64,000 bases of DNA from Levilactobacillus humaensis (GTDB taxonomy: Bacteria; Bacillota; Bacilli; Lactobacillales; Lactobacillaceae), in the NCBI RefSeq assembly GCF_024345185.1, contig NZ_BROB01000004.1:1-64000 (forward strand), given 5' to 3'. The position numbers and the translations under genes are program-made. Positions 40,028-48,891 of this stretch are shown in pieces. The notes beneath the pieces were generated by a model. The model ran no database searches. It worked only from the letters and a program-made list of their open reading frames with translations, and had not been told where the DNA came from. How positions within the stretch are numbered: position 1 is the first letter of the stretch; every line of letters begins with the position of its first letter.

Positions 40028-40843
40028 TTAAAGGTTTTGTTCCATCGCGGCCCAGTGGTTGATGGGGCCAAATTTGTGGCCGACTTCAACGGGATTACCG
40101 ATGGCGGTATTTACGAATTGCTTGGCAATCATAATCGCATCCTTCATCAGAGTCCCCTTGGCGAGTTCTGCGGTAATGCAAGCAGATAGGGAGTCGCCAG
40201 TACCGTTTACGCGGTCGGTCTCATGGTAAGGTTCACTCAACCAGAAGTTCTCGCCGGAATCTAACAGCACGAAGTCCTTGACGTGTGTCTGGTTTTCCTT
40301 AGCATGGCTACCCTTGGCGATGACATTCTTGGCGCCCATCTTTTGCATTTTACGGGCAGCTTCTTCCATGTCAGCATCGTTGTTGATCGTCATTTCGGCA
40401 ATCTTCTGAGCCTCGTAGAAGTTAGGCGTGAGGACCGTAGCGAGTGGCAACAGCTCGGTCCGTAGCGTGTTAAAGGCACTCTCTTCCAGGAGTTGGTTAC
40501 CATGCTTAGTCATGATGACGGGATCCACGACTAGGGGCCCGAAGTCGGCGGCCTGGTAATTCTTAACAACGTTATGGATCAACTCGGAATCAGCCAACAT
40601 CCCGGTCTTAGCGGCCTTGATGTGGTAGTCGTCGGCGAGGTCCTTAAATTCTTGGTCAATGAAGTCGGTTGGCATGGGGATACTAGCATGGATACCATAG
40701 GAGTTACCGGCGACACAGGCGGTGATGACTGAGGCACCGTGGACGTGCCGGGCAAAGAAAGTATGTAGGTCGGCTTGCATGCCGGCACTACCGTCGCTAT
40801 CAGACCCAGCGATGGTGAGGGCTTGTGGAAATGAGTTGACCAT
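40028..40843 (-). CDS. Pyridoxine/hydroxymethylpyrimidine kinase (PdxK/ThiD family)
   Basis: 271 residues, ribokinase-fold B-vitamin kinase. N-terminal ALTIAGSDSDGSAGMQADLH with substrate loop, internal GPLVVDPVIMTKHGNQLL, and the C-terminal anion-hole/catalytic motif RVNGTGDSLSACITAEL. It phosphorylates pyridoxine-type or HMP substrates; lactobacilli often use this single-domain form as a pyridoxal kinase. No thiamin genes are adjacent, which favours PdxK. Confidence 0.9.
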   Translation of the reverse strand: MVNSFPQALTIAGSDSDGSAGMQADLHTFFARHVHGASVITACVAGNSYGIHASIPMPTDFIDQEFKDLADDYHIKAAKTGMLADSELIHNVVKNYQAADFGPLVVDPVIMTKHGNQLLEESAFNTLRTELLPLATVLTPNFYEAQKIAEMTINNDADMEEAARKMQKMGAKNVIAKGSHAKENQTHVKDFVLLDSGENFWLSEPYHETDRVNGTGDSLSACITAELAKGTLMKDAIMIAKQFVNTAIGNPVEVGHKFGPINHWAAMEQNL

Positions 40844-40948
40844 AAGAGTGAGACCTCCAGTGTTTTAAGAATGGGTCTAGCATAGCATAAGTGATTGTAA
40901 GCGCGCTATTAAGTCCCTCTATAAATAAATCTATGAGGAGTGAGGACC

Positions 40949-41245
40949 ATGTCTAAAGCCCTGCGACAGTTGGCTTTTTGGTGGGTCATGGGGGTCGTTG
41001 TCAGCTGGTATGCGATCGTGGGATCGGTGACGACGGGATATCAAATTTTTTCCAGCGAACCCGTGACTTTATCGATCGGGATCGGATTAACTGTGATAAG
41101 CTTAATAGGGTTAAGTCGTGCCGCCAAGCGGGGGTCCGCTTGGAGCCTCATTCCATCAACGGTGATCACCATTGCCCTCATTCTGGGGCTGGTGGTGGAC
41201 GCCACGTTGTTGGGGCTGGGCATGACGATCCCAGGTTTTTATTAG
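40949..41245 (+). CDS. Small integral membrane protein
   Basis: 98 residues from ATG 40949 (AGGAG nine bases upstream). Three hydrophobic helices (LAFWWVMGVVVSWYAIVG, VTLSIGIGLTVISLIGLS, STVITIALILGLVVDATLLG). It lies 35 bases upstream of cytosine deaminase on the same strand; it does not resemble CodB. Function unknown. Confidence 0.65.
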   Translation: MSKALRQLAFWWVMGVVVSWYAIVGSVTTGYQIFSSEPVTLSIGIGLTVISLIGLSRAAKRGSAWSLIPSTVITIALILGLVVDATLLGLGMTIPGFY

Positions 41246-41280
41246 GTGAAAATAGAATTGTAGGAGGTCGATTAACGCCC

Positions 41281-42516
41281 ATGTTAATTCAACAAGGTCT
41301 TATCGAAAATGCAACACAACCACAAGATATTCGCATTGAGGATGGCAAGTTTACGGCAATTGCTGATCATTTAACGGCAAAAGATCACGAACAGGTGATT
41401 GATGCGCACGGTAAATTGATTTTGCCACCATTTGTTGACCCTCACGTTCATTTGGATAGTACCATGACGGCCGGTGACCCAGAATGGAACCAATCCGGGA
41501 CCTTATTCGACGGTATCCGCATTTGGTCAGAACGGAAGAAGACGCTCAGTATTGAAGACGTCAAGACCCGTTCACGCCAAGCGTTGGAACTTCAGGCCTC
41601 ACATGGGGTGCAGTTCGTGCGGTCTCATGTGGACGTCACCGACCCTGACCTCACGGCATTAAAAGCCTTGATTGAGGTTCGTGATGAAGTTAAAGACTTT
41701 ATTGAATTACAATTAGTGGCCTTCCCTCAAGAGGGGATTCTCTCCTTCCCACATGGGAAAGAACTGATGGAACAGTCTGCTAAGTTGGGTGTCGACGTTA
41801 TCGGGGCTATTCCGCATTTTGAATTCACTCGTGAATACAGCGTGGAATCCCTCCACTTCGCCGTTGAACTCGCTCAAAAGTATGGCAAGTTGGTCGACGC
41901 CCACTGTGATGAAATTGATGACCCGGCCTCTCGTGGGCTGGAGACTTTGGCCACGTTAGCCTTAGAAACCGGTTTGGGTGACCAAGTGACGGCCAGCCAC
42001 ACCACGGCCATGGGGTCTTATAACAATGCCTATGCCTACAAACTGATGCGTCTCTTACAGATGTCACACATCAACATGATTTCTAACCCACTGATTAACA
42101 CCCACTTAGGTGGTCGTTTCGACACCTATCCTAAGCGTCGTGGGTTGACCCGCGTGAAGGAATTGAACGCTGCCGGCGTTAACGTGGCCTTTGGGGAAGA
42201 TGATATCAAGGATCCTTGGTACCCAATGGGTGACGGGAACATGCTGGATGCGTTGCACATGGGAATCCATGTGACCCAGATGATGGGTTACGATGACATC
42301 AATGGATCATACAAGTTCGTGACAACTAACGGGGCTAAGGCCATGCACGTAGGTGACCACTATGGCATCACCGTTGGCAAGCCAGCTAACTTGGTCATCA
42401 TGAACAATGATAACTTCTACAACGCCTTGAACCAACGTTCCGAAGTCCTCTACTCGATTCACCATGGTAAGGTGATCGTGAAGACCGACCCGAAGCAGGT
42501 TCACTTAGACCTTTAA
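41281..42516 (+). CDS. codA: Cytosine deaminase
   Basis: 411 residues of the amidohydrolase family; converts cytosine to uracil and ammonia in pyrimidine salvage. HxH in PPFVDPHVHLDSTM, Gln/His residues in EFTREYS and VDAHCDEIDD, the His in TASHTTAMGSY, and Asp of VAFGEDDIKDPWYPMGDGN are all visible. ATG 41281 has AGGAGG about 13 bases upstream. The usual partner permease codB is absent in this window. Confidence 0.92.
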   Translation: MLIQQGLIENATQPQDIRIEDGKFTAIADHLTAKDHEQVIDAHGKLILPPFVDPHVHLDSTMTAGDPEWNQSGTLFDGIRIWSERKKTLSIEDVKTRSRQALELQASHGVQFVRSHVDVTDPDLTALKALIEVRDEVKDFIELQLVAFPQEGILSFPHGKELMEQSAKLGVDVIGAIPHFEFTREYSVESLHFAVELAQKYGKLVDAHCDEIDDPASRGLETLATLALETGLGDQVTASHTTAMGSYNNAYAYKLMRLLQMSHINMISNPLINTHLGGRFDTYPKRRGLTRVKELNAAGVNVAFGEDDIKDPWYPMGDGNMLDALHMGIHVTQMMGYDDINGSYKFVTTNGAKAMHVGDHYGITVGKPANLVIMNNDNFYNALNQRSEVLYSIHHGKVIVKTDPKQVHLDL

Positions 42517-42529
42517 GCTTAAATTAATG

Positions 42530-42568
42530 ACGACTTTCTCTGCCTGACGGCGGGGAAGGTCGTTTTTT
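42530..42568 (+). terminator. Terminator of codA
   Basis: ACGACTTTCTCTGCC / GGCGGGGAAGGTCGT imperfect stem and six T. Confidence 0.82.
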
Positions 42569-42572
42569 AGTC

Positions 42573-42607
42573 AAAAAAGGCGTTCCGGAAAAAATTCCGG
42601 AACGCTT
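42573..42607 (-). terminator. Terminator of the downstream minus-strand gene
   Basis: GGCGTTCCGGAA / TTCCGGAACGC stem; on the minus strand it is followed by a run of six T. Confidence 0.85.
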
Positions 42608-42620
42608 GTCTGAGTCGCAC

Positions 42621-43094
42621 CTATTTACGAGTGCGTTTAGTTTTTTTAACAGTAATGACACTGGCCGGTTCGGCAGGTGCCGCTGGTTTACGCTTGGCTT
42701 GATTCATGTCGCGTAATTCGGCCTTCAGAGCTTCAAGTTCGTCAACGTGATGGGTCTTCCATTCCTTGTAGGAACTGGCAGAGTCCGTATCGTTGGGCTT
42801 CAAGCCCATGTTGAGCCAGAAACAAGCTTCGGATAAACTGGAAAAGTTGTGAATCCAAAGGGTCTGGCCGTTGTCGGAATCAAAGGCAACGTAGGAACGG
42901 TAATGTTTCTTCAGGAACGTGTGACGCCGAATCTTGAAAGCCTCGCGTTTTCTGGTCATCCGGTAATCAGGTAAAATGTATTGGCCGGAGGTGGACAGCT
43001 TGGGAAAACGTTCGTCACGTTGTTCTCGCTGATCCTTGAGCATTGCGCGGGCTTGGTCGACGGTGATAAGTGAAGCGTGGATTGGATTCTTCAT
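42621..43094 (-). CDS. Conserved protein of unknown function with basic tail
   Basis: 157 residues from ATG 43094 (AAGGGGG upstream). Central region SYVAFDSDNGQTLWIHNFSS then LSEACFWLNMGLKP; C-terminal helix and a Lys/Arg/Ala/Pro-rich tail (AKRKPAAPAEPASV) that may bind nucleic acid. No membrane segment. Family not recognised. It has its own terminator and is divergent from rnhA. Confidence 0.7.
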   Translation of the reverse strand: MKNPIHASLITVDQARAMLKDQREQRDERFPKLSTSGQYILPDYRMTRKREAFKIRRHTFLKKHYRSYVAFDSDNGQTLWIHNFSSLSEACFWLNMGLKPNDTDSASSYKEWKTHHVDELEALKAELRDMNQAKRKPAAPAEPASVITVKKTKRTRK

Positions 43095-43364
43095 CAAAAA
43101 CCCCCTTAAATAATTGAAAAAAATACAGGTACTGACAGTCTCCGGCCAATACTCACACTATCTAGGTTATCATAATATAAAAGTTATGAAAACAATTTAA
43201 GCTTTTAAATTAACCTTTTTTAAGGATCGTTGAATTTTCAGAAACTTTCAGGCAAGACACCGGGGATGGTAACGGCACCATAAACTTGGCAATTGTGGAT
43301 TTACAGGATTGTGGGTAAAGTATGGTAAACTAGCTTAGATTAGTTTGAAAGCGGAGGGATTTAG

Positions 43365-44195
43365 GTGGCACAGAAATACTATGCGGTGCGCAAAGGAAAG
43401 AAGCCGGGTATCTATCGAACTTGGCCAGAGACCCAGAGCCAGGTGAGCGGCTTTTCCGGGGCTCAGTACAAGAGTTTTGCAACAGCGGCCGAGGCCAATG
43501 CCTTCATGAAGGGACAGGCAGAAACCAAGCCCACCACTAAGCGGCGTCAGGCAACACAGCCAACGACGAGCCCGGCAGATGCGGACATTACTGTGTACAC
43601 GGATGGTGGGTCGCGGAACACGGGCAACGTTGCCGGCGGACACGTCCGTGCTGAGGATAAGGCTGCTTGGGCCTATCGAATCGAGTTACCTGATCGCGTG
43701 GAGAAGGGATCCGATGGTGAGTTCGGCGCGACCAACAATCGGATGGAAATCATGGCTTTTCAAAACGCCCTGCAACATCTGGTTGATCTGGGTGTGGCCG
43801 ATCAGAAGATTTGCTTTGTTCTGGACTCGCGTTATGTGCTAAATGCTGTGACGCAAGGCTGGTTGGCCGGCTGGAAACGTCGTGGTTGGAAGCGGAGTGC
43901 GGGGCCGTTGGCCAATGCTGAATTATGGCAAGAGGTTGACCGGTTGTTACCCCAATTCGCACACTTGAGTTATCAGTGGACGAAGGGCCATGCGACGAAC
44001 CAAGGAAACGTTTTTGTCGATCACTTGTTGAATGAAACGATGGATCGAATGAGTGGCGGGAATCACTCGCAAGTGAAGGCCCCAGTGACGCCACAGACTA
44101 AGGCGACAACGACGCCGAAACACGGCCAAACGACGGCCCAATCTGTGGCCGATCTGAGCCGTAGCTTACAGGATTTTCCATTTCTTGATAATTAA
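43365..44195 (+). CDS. rnhA: Ribonuclease HI with viroplasmin-like N-domain
   Basis: 276 residues; degrades RNA in RNA-DNA hybrids. Residues 1-50 form the caulimovirus viroplasmin/HBD domain (KYYAVRKGKKPGIYRTWPET ... GAQYKSFATAAEA). The RNase H domain starts near residue 70: ITVYTDGG (Asp), TNNRMEIMA (Glu), VLDSRYV (Asp), and the last Asp in VDHLLNETMDR. An insertion NVAGGHVRAEDKAA lies between strands 1 and 2, as in eukaryote-like type 1 enzymes. GTG start with GGAGGG. Confidence 0.93.
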   Translation: MAQKYYAVRKGKKPGIYRTWPETQSQVSGFSGAQYKSFATAAEANAFMKGQAETKPTTKRRQATQPTTSPADADITVYTDGGSRNTGNVAGGHVRAEDKAAWAYRIELPDRVEKGSDGEFGATNNRMEIMAFQNALQHLVDLGVADQKICFVLDSRYVLNAVTQGWLAGWKRRGWKRSAGPLANAELWQEVDRLLPQFAHLSYQWTKGHATNQGNVFVDHLLNETMDRMSGGNHSQVKAPVTPQTKATTTPKHGQTTAQSVADLSRSLQDFPFLDN

Positions 44196-44306
44196 GGGTA
44201 TAATGAGACCTAAGGATTACATGCGGATAACCTAATTTGGGGGACTAGACTGGTCTGCCAGTCCTAGTCATGGGTTTAAAAAATTAAGTCAATGAATGGG
44301 GTACCG

Positions 44307-44759
44307 ATGATGCAAGCAAAATTAATTCCGTATCTGGAATTTGAAAACGCGAAAGAGGCCATCACCTACTATGAGCAGGTGTTTGGTGCAACCGATGCCT
44401 ATCGGGTTAGTCCGACAGCGGGTGAGGTTGAACAATTTGGGCTGGAACCAACCATGAATTTGGCCGAAATGACCATGAGTGGGGGCTTTCGGGTCATGGG
44501 CCTAGATATTCAGTGTGCTGATGCATTGATGGGTCAACCGACTTCATCAACCTTGGTGTCCTTAATGATTGCGGTGGATGAACAGGATTCCGAAGGCGTT
44601 AAGGCTCTGACCGACCTGTATCAACATCTACTTAAATCGGATGTCAAGGTTATCAGTCCGTTTACGACACAGACCGCTGGCGGCAAGATGGGACAGGTCG
44701 TTGATGCCTACGGGATTACCTGGATTTTGCGTGAACAGCCGATGTTATTGGATAATTAA
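44307..44759 (+). CDS. VOC-family (PhnB-like) protein
   Basis: 150 residues of the glyoxalase/bleomycin-resistance fold: AKLIPYLEFENAKEAITYYE, FGATDAYRVSP, FRVMGLDIQ, and C-terminal QVVDAYGITWIL. PhnB-like proteins lack an obvious shared enzymatic activity. Start ATG 44307 follows GGGGTACC; an ATG at 44292 lacks a ribosome site. Confidence 0.85.
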   Translation: MMQAKLIPYLEFENAKEAITYYEQVFGATDAYRVSPTAGEVEQFGLEPTMNLAEMTMSGGFRVMGLDIQCADALMGQPTSSTLVSLMIAVDEQDSEGVKALTDLYQHLLKSDVKVISPFTTQTAGGKMGQVVDAYGITWILREQPMLLDN

Positions 44760-44776
44760 AGAATTTTAGTGAGAGA

Positions 44777-44887
44777 GTGTGACAAAAGGCGGTTAGTCAA
44801 TGAGCATTAACGTCGATAGGCGAATAATCCCGGTCTTGGATTATTTGTCTATCGGGGTTAAGCGGAGTTGACTGCCTTTTGTCACAC
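44777..44887 (+). repeat. Dispersed structured repeat family B, copy A
   Basis: About 110 bases. Outer stem GTGTGACAAAAGGC / GCCTTTTGTCACAC is 14 perfect pairs. An inner stem (CGATAGgcGAATAATCC / GGATTATTtgtCTATCG) is capped by a short loop. Internal-loop bases GAGCATTAACGTCG and CGGGGTTAAGCGGAG are conserved in the other copies (47727-47836 and, reversed, 62377-62487). No ORF. A structured RNA or miniature element. Confidence 0.75.
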
Positions 44888-45190
44888 GTTTCGACCGTAG
44901 ATGTTCGGAGCGCAAGAATGGCCTGAGACAAAAGTCTCAGGCCATTCTTTGCATTTGTAGAGGCGGATTGGCCGCCTGAGGTAGTGATGGACAATCGAAG
45001 CATGCTACTTTGAAATGAATAGCTGCGAGCAACGACAGGTTTCGCGAAGAATCAAGGACAACAGATTGGTACCCAAAGGCTATTTGTCGTGAGCGCGTTT
45101 GGGTATCAGACACTGGTCGCCACTGCGAACCGATTTGGGGGCCAGGCCACTCGCGTGTTATCATGAAACGCAAGAGGAGTGATTCAAGAT
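44888..45190. other. Intergenic region before the acetyltransferase
   Basis: Apart from the terminator at 44914-44952 I see no gene; the stretch probably holds the acetyltransferase promoter. Confidence 0.5.
44914..44952 (+). terminator. Strong hairpin terminator
   Basis: AAGAATGGCCTGAGAC / GTCTCAGGCCATTCTT with AAAA loop; sixteen perfect pairs, T-rich 3' side. Confidence 0.82.
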
Positions 45191-45799
45191 ATGGCAACGG
45201 AACGAGAAAAGATGACGGCGGGACAACCGTACGAACAATTTGACAAGGAACTTATCGCACGGCGGATGGTGGCGCGTAAGCAATTACGGGCAGTCAATCA
45301 GCTGGATGACAACGCAGAAAGAAACGACGGTTATCGGAAATTAATCGAAGATACCGGGGATGACTTCTTCGTTGAGGCGGGGTTCAAGTTTGATTACGGC
45401 TGGAACATCCACATCGGGGATCATTTCTACGGGAACTATGATATGACGTTCCTAGATACCTGTCCGATTACAATTGGGGAAAACTGCTACTTTGGTCCAA
45501 ACATTGGCCTCTACACGCCAGTTCACCCCTTGAACGCCATGGCGCGGAAGAATGACGTTGAGATGGGTGCGCCCATTACTATCGGCAACAATGCCTGTTT
45601 GGGCGGTCGGGTCACGATTCTTCCTGGGGTTACCTTGGGAGATAATGTGGTCGTCGGCGCCGGTTCGGTCGTCACGAAATCCTTCGGGGATAACGTGGTC
45701 ATCGTGGGTAATCCGGCTCGGGCGATTAAGAAAATTGACAACAGTGAAGCTGGAAATGCCGCTGCGAAGGCACGTTGGGCAGATAAGCTCGGCGACTAG
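45191..45799 (+). CDS. Sugar O-acetyltransferase (Maa/LacA type)
   Basis: 202 residues. N-terminal Mac domain (MATEREKMTAGQPYEQFDKE), then a left-handed beta-helix with hexapeptide repeats: DYGWNIHIGDHFYGNYDMTF, ITIGENCYFGPNIGLYTPVH (catalytic His), ITIGNNACLGGRVTILPGV. Acetylates maltose, galactosides or related sugars from acetyl-CoA. ATG 45191 fits the family start; a GTG at 45179 touches the ribosome site. Confidence 0.92.
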   Translation: MATEREKMTAGQPYEQFDKELIARRMVARKQLRAVNQLDDNAERNDGYRKLIEDTGDDFFVEAGFKFDYGWNIHIGDHFYGNYDMTFLDTCPITIGENCYFGPNIGLYTPVHPLNAMARKNDVEMGAPITIGNNACLGGRVTILPGVTLGDNVVVGAGSVVTKSFGDNVVIVGNPARAIKKIDNSEAGNAAAKARWADKLGD

Positions 45800-45928
45800 T
45801 CGAAATCGCCCTCGACGTAAATTCTAATCAAATTCTTAGATTCCTATCATGATAGGGCGTGTAACCGCTTTAACTTCTATTTAAAAATCTTATTGTAGTG
45901 CTAGATTTTACTAATCATTGCTTCCGCG

Positions 45929-46050
45929 TATAATGGATTGTGGATATCGCTTTAAGAGATTTGCGAAGGCAATTTGTATACAACCGTTAGGCGCTGTACA
46001 GGTGGCTCGTAAGACGACCTGGGAACAGCGCTTTTTTCGTACAATCTCTT
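45929..46050 (+). promoter_or_regulatory. Attenuator-like leader of the BCCT transporter
   Basis: TATAAT at 45929-45934 is the likely -10. Downstream, GCGCTGT (45991-45997) pairs with ACAGCGC (46025-46031), with inner CAGGT / ACCTG, followed by six T: an intrinsic terminator before the gene. AAGAGATT-TGCGAA (45954-45967) can pair with TTCGTA-CAATCTCTT (46036-46050), across the T run. This suggests conditional termination. No known riboswitch class was matched. Confidence 0.55.
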
Positions 46051-46111
46051 CTGAATCGATGCCGCTGAGAGTCCACCGGATTTCTCAGGAATCAAATGAG
46101 GAGGATTATTT

Positions 46112-47725
46112 ATTTTAGCGCGTAAAAATATTGATAAGTTAGTATTCGTACCAACCATCGTGTTATTTATACTCGCGTCATTGTTATTCATTTTAGGCGG
46201 TGGCCAATTACAAGCCACTCTGAGCTCCATCTTGAATTGGATTGATACTCGCATGTCATGGGCCTATATGATGGTGTACGTGGTCAACTTTTTATTTTTT
46301 ATGTATTTGGCATTTGGTAAATTTGGTAAAGTAAAACTTGGTGACCCAGAGGACAAGCCTCACTACAGCAACTTCCAGTGGGGGTCCATGGTCTTCGCTA
46401 CGGCGATCGATGCCAGCATCTTGATGCTGTCCATCGTGGACCCATTGCGCTACTTACAACACCCTGCGTTTGGACTGAAGCCTTTCTCCGGAGAAGCTTA
46501 CAGCGCAGCACACATGTTGGGGCAGTTCAACTGGGGTCCAATGGCTTGGATGATGTTTGCGCCAGCCACCATTGCGATTGCTTACGTGTTGTACGTCAAG
46601 CACGCTAAGGTTCAACGAGTTAGTGCCGCTATCACCAGTCTTCAAGGTGACAGCAAGGGCAAGGTCATTGCGCGGCACGTCGTGGACTTCTTGGTGGTTT
46701 TTGGTATCATGGGCGGGATTGGTTCATCCGTTGGGATGGAAATCCCCATTATCTCCAAGGTTTTAAGCCGGCTTACCGGTGTTCAAGATAATTTGATGCT
46801 AAAAATTGAACTCTTTGTGATTCTATTTATTCTGTTTGCGGTCACGGTCTTCCATGGTTTAAATGGTGGGATCAACCGCTTAAGTTCCGCTCATATTTGG
46901 ACGGCGCTGGGGCTATTAGCGATTATTTTAATTATTGGACCCACAGTTTATATTTTAAATTCTGAAACGAACAGTATTGGTTTAATGGCTCAGAAGTTTG
47001 TGGCCATGTCGACCAACACCTTACCCAATGGGGGAGACAGTACCGCTCAGCAGGAAACTATTTTCTACTGGGGTTGGTGGCTCTCCTACATGCCCGTCAT
47101 GGGACTCTTCATTGCCCGGATTTCTAAAGGCCGGACGATTCGTCAAGTCCTCGTGGGGATGTTGACGTATGGGGCCTTAGGGTGCATGAGCTTCTACGCG
47201 ATCTTTGGGGGTTACTCCCTGTGGTTACAACGTACCGGAGCCGTTAACTTGGTCCACATCTTAAACACGCAGGGTCAAGCCGCCGTGGTTGCCACGGTGA
47301 TTGCGACATTGCCATTTAAGATGATTATCTTAGCGTTGTATTGTATCTCTTGTTTCATCTTCTTGGCCACGACGATTTCATCATCTGCTTTCATTGTGTC
47401 ATCCTTTACCAGTCTTCACTTGGATGACGGTGAAGAACCAAGTCGTTGGAATCGGATGATCTGGGTGGTTGTCTTCATCTTCTTCTCCTTCGGAATTGTG
47501 ATGGTTGGGGGCTTTAAGACCGTTCAAACGGTCTCCACGATTGCTGGATTTCCACTGATGTTTGTCTGTGTGCTGTTGTTACATTCAATCTGGCACATGT
47601 TGGCTGCCAAGCCAAAGACGGCACCGGTGGTCGTGCCTCAACCGGTGGTTGTTCGTCGGATTACCGTCGAATTGCCACGTGCGGTTCGCGGACCAATGAT
47701 TCTTTCGCCGGACCACGCGAGGTAG
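46112..47725 (+). CDS. BCCT-family transporter (glycine betaine/choline/carnitine)
   Basis: About 537 residues, twelve hydrophobic segments. The BCCT signature is seen in FYWGWWLSYMPVMGLFIARI then SKGRTIRQVL. It imports betaine-type osmolytes with sodium or protons. GAGGAGG (46098-46104) is followed by no ATG, GTG or TTG at normal distance; ATT at 46112 or TTA at 46115 (LARKNIDKLVF) must serve, since the next GTG (46160) would cut into the first membrane helix. The C-terminus ends in a short tail. Confidence 0.88.
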   Translation: MLARKNIDKLVFVPTIVLFILASLLFILGGGQLQATLSSILNWIDTRMSWAYMMVYVVNFLFFMYLAFGKFGKVKLGDPEDKPHYSNFQWGSMVFATAIDASILMLSIVDPLRYLQHPAFGLKPFSGEAYSAAHMLGQFNWGPMAWMMFAPATIAIAYVLYVKHAKVQRVSAAITSLQGDSKGKVIARHVVDFLVVFGIMGGIGSSVGMEIPIISKVLSRLTGVQDNLMLKIELFVILFILFAVTVFHGLNGGINRLSSAHIWTALGLLAIILIIGPTVYILNSETNSIGLMAQKFVAMSTNTLPNGGDSTAQQETIFYWGWWLSYMPVMGLFIARISKGRTIRQVLVGMLTYGALGCMSFYAIFGGYSLWLQRTGAVNLVHILNTQGQAAVVATVIATLPFKMIILALYCISCFIFLATTISSSAFIVSSFTSLHLDDGEEPSRWNRMIWVVVFIFFSFGIVMVGGFKTVQTVSTIAGFPLMFVCVLLLHSIWHMLAAKPKTAPVVVPQPVVVRRITVELPRAVRGPMILSPDHAR

Positions 47726-47726
47726 A

Positions 47727-47836
47727 GTGTGAGCGAGGGCGGTTGACCCTGAGCATTAGCGTCGACCGGTGCCTGTTTGGCGAAGCCGAACGGGTGCTGA
47801 TCGGGGCTAAGCGGAGGGGGCAGCCCGAGCGAACAC
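47727..47836 (+). repeat. Dispersed structured repeat family B, copy C (divergent)
   Basis: Shares GAGCATTAGCGTCG and CGGGGCTAAGCGGAG with the other copies, but the inner stem is replaced by CCTGTTTGGC-GAA-GCCGAACGGG. Outer ends GTGT / ACAC and GGGC / GCCC still pair, while the middle of the outer stem reads GAGCGA on both sides. It begins right after the BCCT stop codon. Confidence 0.65.
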
Positions 47837-47938
47837 GTTTCCGAGGCCGCCAGTACCGGGATTGGACGGCGAGAGCCGCTCCCTTCCGTCTGACAACTCT
47901 CGGCAAACTCACGATCTAAAAGTAAATCTAACAAAACC

Positions 47939-47988
47939 AAGAGTCACCAGCACCTCTCCGCAAAGGAAAGGTTACTGGTGACTCTTTT
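47939..47988. terminator. Convergent terminator after the BCCT region
   Basis: AAGAGTCACCAG / CTGGTGACTCTT stem with a T run on the plus strand; also usable for the minus-strand small gene. Confidence 0.82.
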
Positions 47989-48012
47989 CGTTTCAAGCTA
48001 GTTAAGAGGAAG

Positions 48013-48150
48013 CTACTTTAATTTCAAAGTCGTATCAAAGTTTTTCGCAAAATTGTTGTCGTTCTCGTCATCGGTATTGTAGAAGGCGTCCCATTTCAGC
48101 CGAATGGATGTGATACTAGCAGCTGACTTGAAGTCGGTTTCGGTTGGCAT
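48013..48150 (-). CDS. 45-residue protein
   Basis: On the minus strand, GGAGGTG lies six bases before ATG 48150. Reads MPTETDFKSAASITSIRLKW and ends NFAKNFDTTLKLK. Good ribosome site, sensible composition and a terminator downstream support it. No family recognised. Confidence 0.6.
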   Translation of the reverse strand: MPTETDFKSAASITSIRLKWDAFYNTDDENDNNFAKNFDTTLKLK

Positions 48151-48343
48151 TGCGGGCACCTCCATGGGGTGGGAACGTGATGTGATTGCTGATCTAAATT
48201 AACCATACACTAGCTAGTTTAGAATGAAAAGGTTTAGTTATTGCATAGATTTCCCTGGCTAAAATTTTACGGGACAGGCGGCTTCTTTCCTGTCAGATAT
48301 GATACAATGGGCTCGTGTTACCAATCATTGCAGGAGGGGTTTT

Positions 48344-48802
48344 ATGGCAGACGAAAGTAATAATCCACTATTTTTCCGGCGGATATTAATCACGATTGAC
48401 GAGGACGACCGGCCGTCGACGAGCCGGGCTTTCCGGTTCGCGTTGACGATGGCCCGGGACTATCAGGCTCATCTGGGGATTGCCTCCGTGCTTGAGAACA
48501 ATGATATCAGTATTTATGAGTCACTGATGCCCGACAAACTCAACCAAAAGCGCGATCACCTGAAGGCCATCGTGCAAGACTACGCCAATAGAGCGAAAGC
48601 CTTTGGAGTCGAAGATGTTCGGTCAATCGTTGGTGAGGGTGGCGATGTCGATGACGTCATTCTTCAAAAGATTGTTCCAGAATTCAAGCCTGACCTGATC
48701 GTTTCAGGAGCCGACGTTGACTTTGCTAGTCACGGTCGTCCCGGTGCCATCGGGTTACGCTTGGCGAAAAAGTCTGATGTTTCAGTTATTGTCATTCGAT
48801 AA
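48344..48802 (+). CDS. Universal stress protein (UspA family)
   Basis: 152 residues. FRRILITIDEDDRPSTSRAF at the N-terminus, DLIVSGADVDFASHGRPGAI and the C-terminal SDVSVIVIR match the Usp fold. The nucleotide-binding G-2x-G-9x-G(S/T) pattern is only partly kept, so ATP binding is uncertain. ATG 48344 has GGAGGGG. TACAAT at 48303-48308 may be its -10. Confidence 0.9.
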   Translation: MADESNNPLFFRRILITIDEDDRPSTSRAFRFALTMARDYQAHLGIASVLENNDISIYESLMPDKLNQKRDHLKAIVQDYANRAKAFGVEDVRSIVGEGGDVDDVILQKIVPEFKPDLIVSGADVDFASHGRPGAIGLRLAKKSDVSVIVIR

Positions 48803-48808
48803 ACAAAT

Positions 48809-48846
48809 AATGGTTCACTGCCTCGTTTTAGGCAGTGAACCATTTT
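48809..48846 (+). terminator. Terminator of usp
   Basis: AATGGTTCACTGCC / GGCAGTGAACCATT, fourteen perfect pairs, then TTTA. Confidence 0.85.
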
Positions 48847-48891
48847 AGAATCAGTTATAATGAGGTCAGAAAACGGTTAGGGGGAGAGCAC

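Noticed and set aside
40978-41280. N-terminal extension of cytosine deaminase by 101 residues
   Set aside because: The extension overlaps the membrane-protein gene in another frame and the family begins at ATG 41281.
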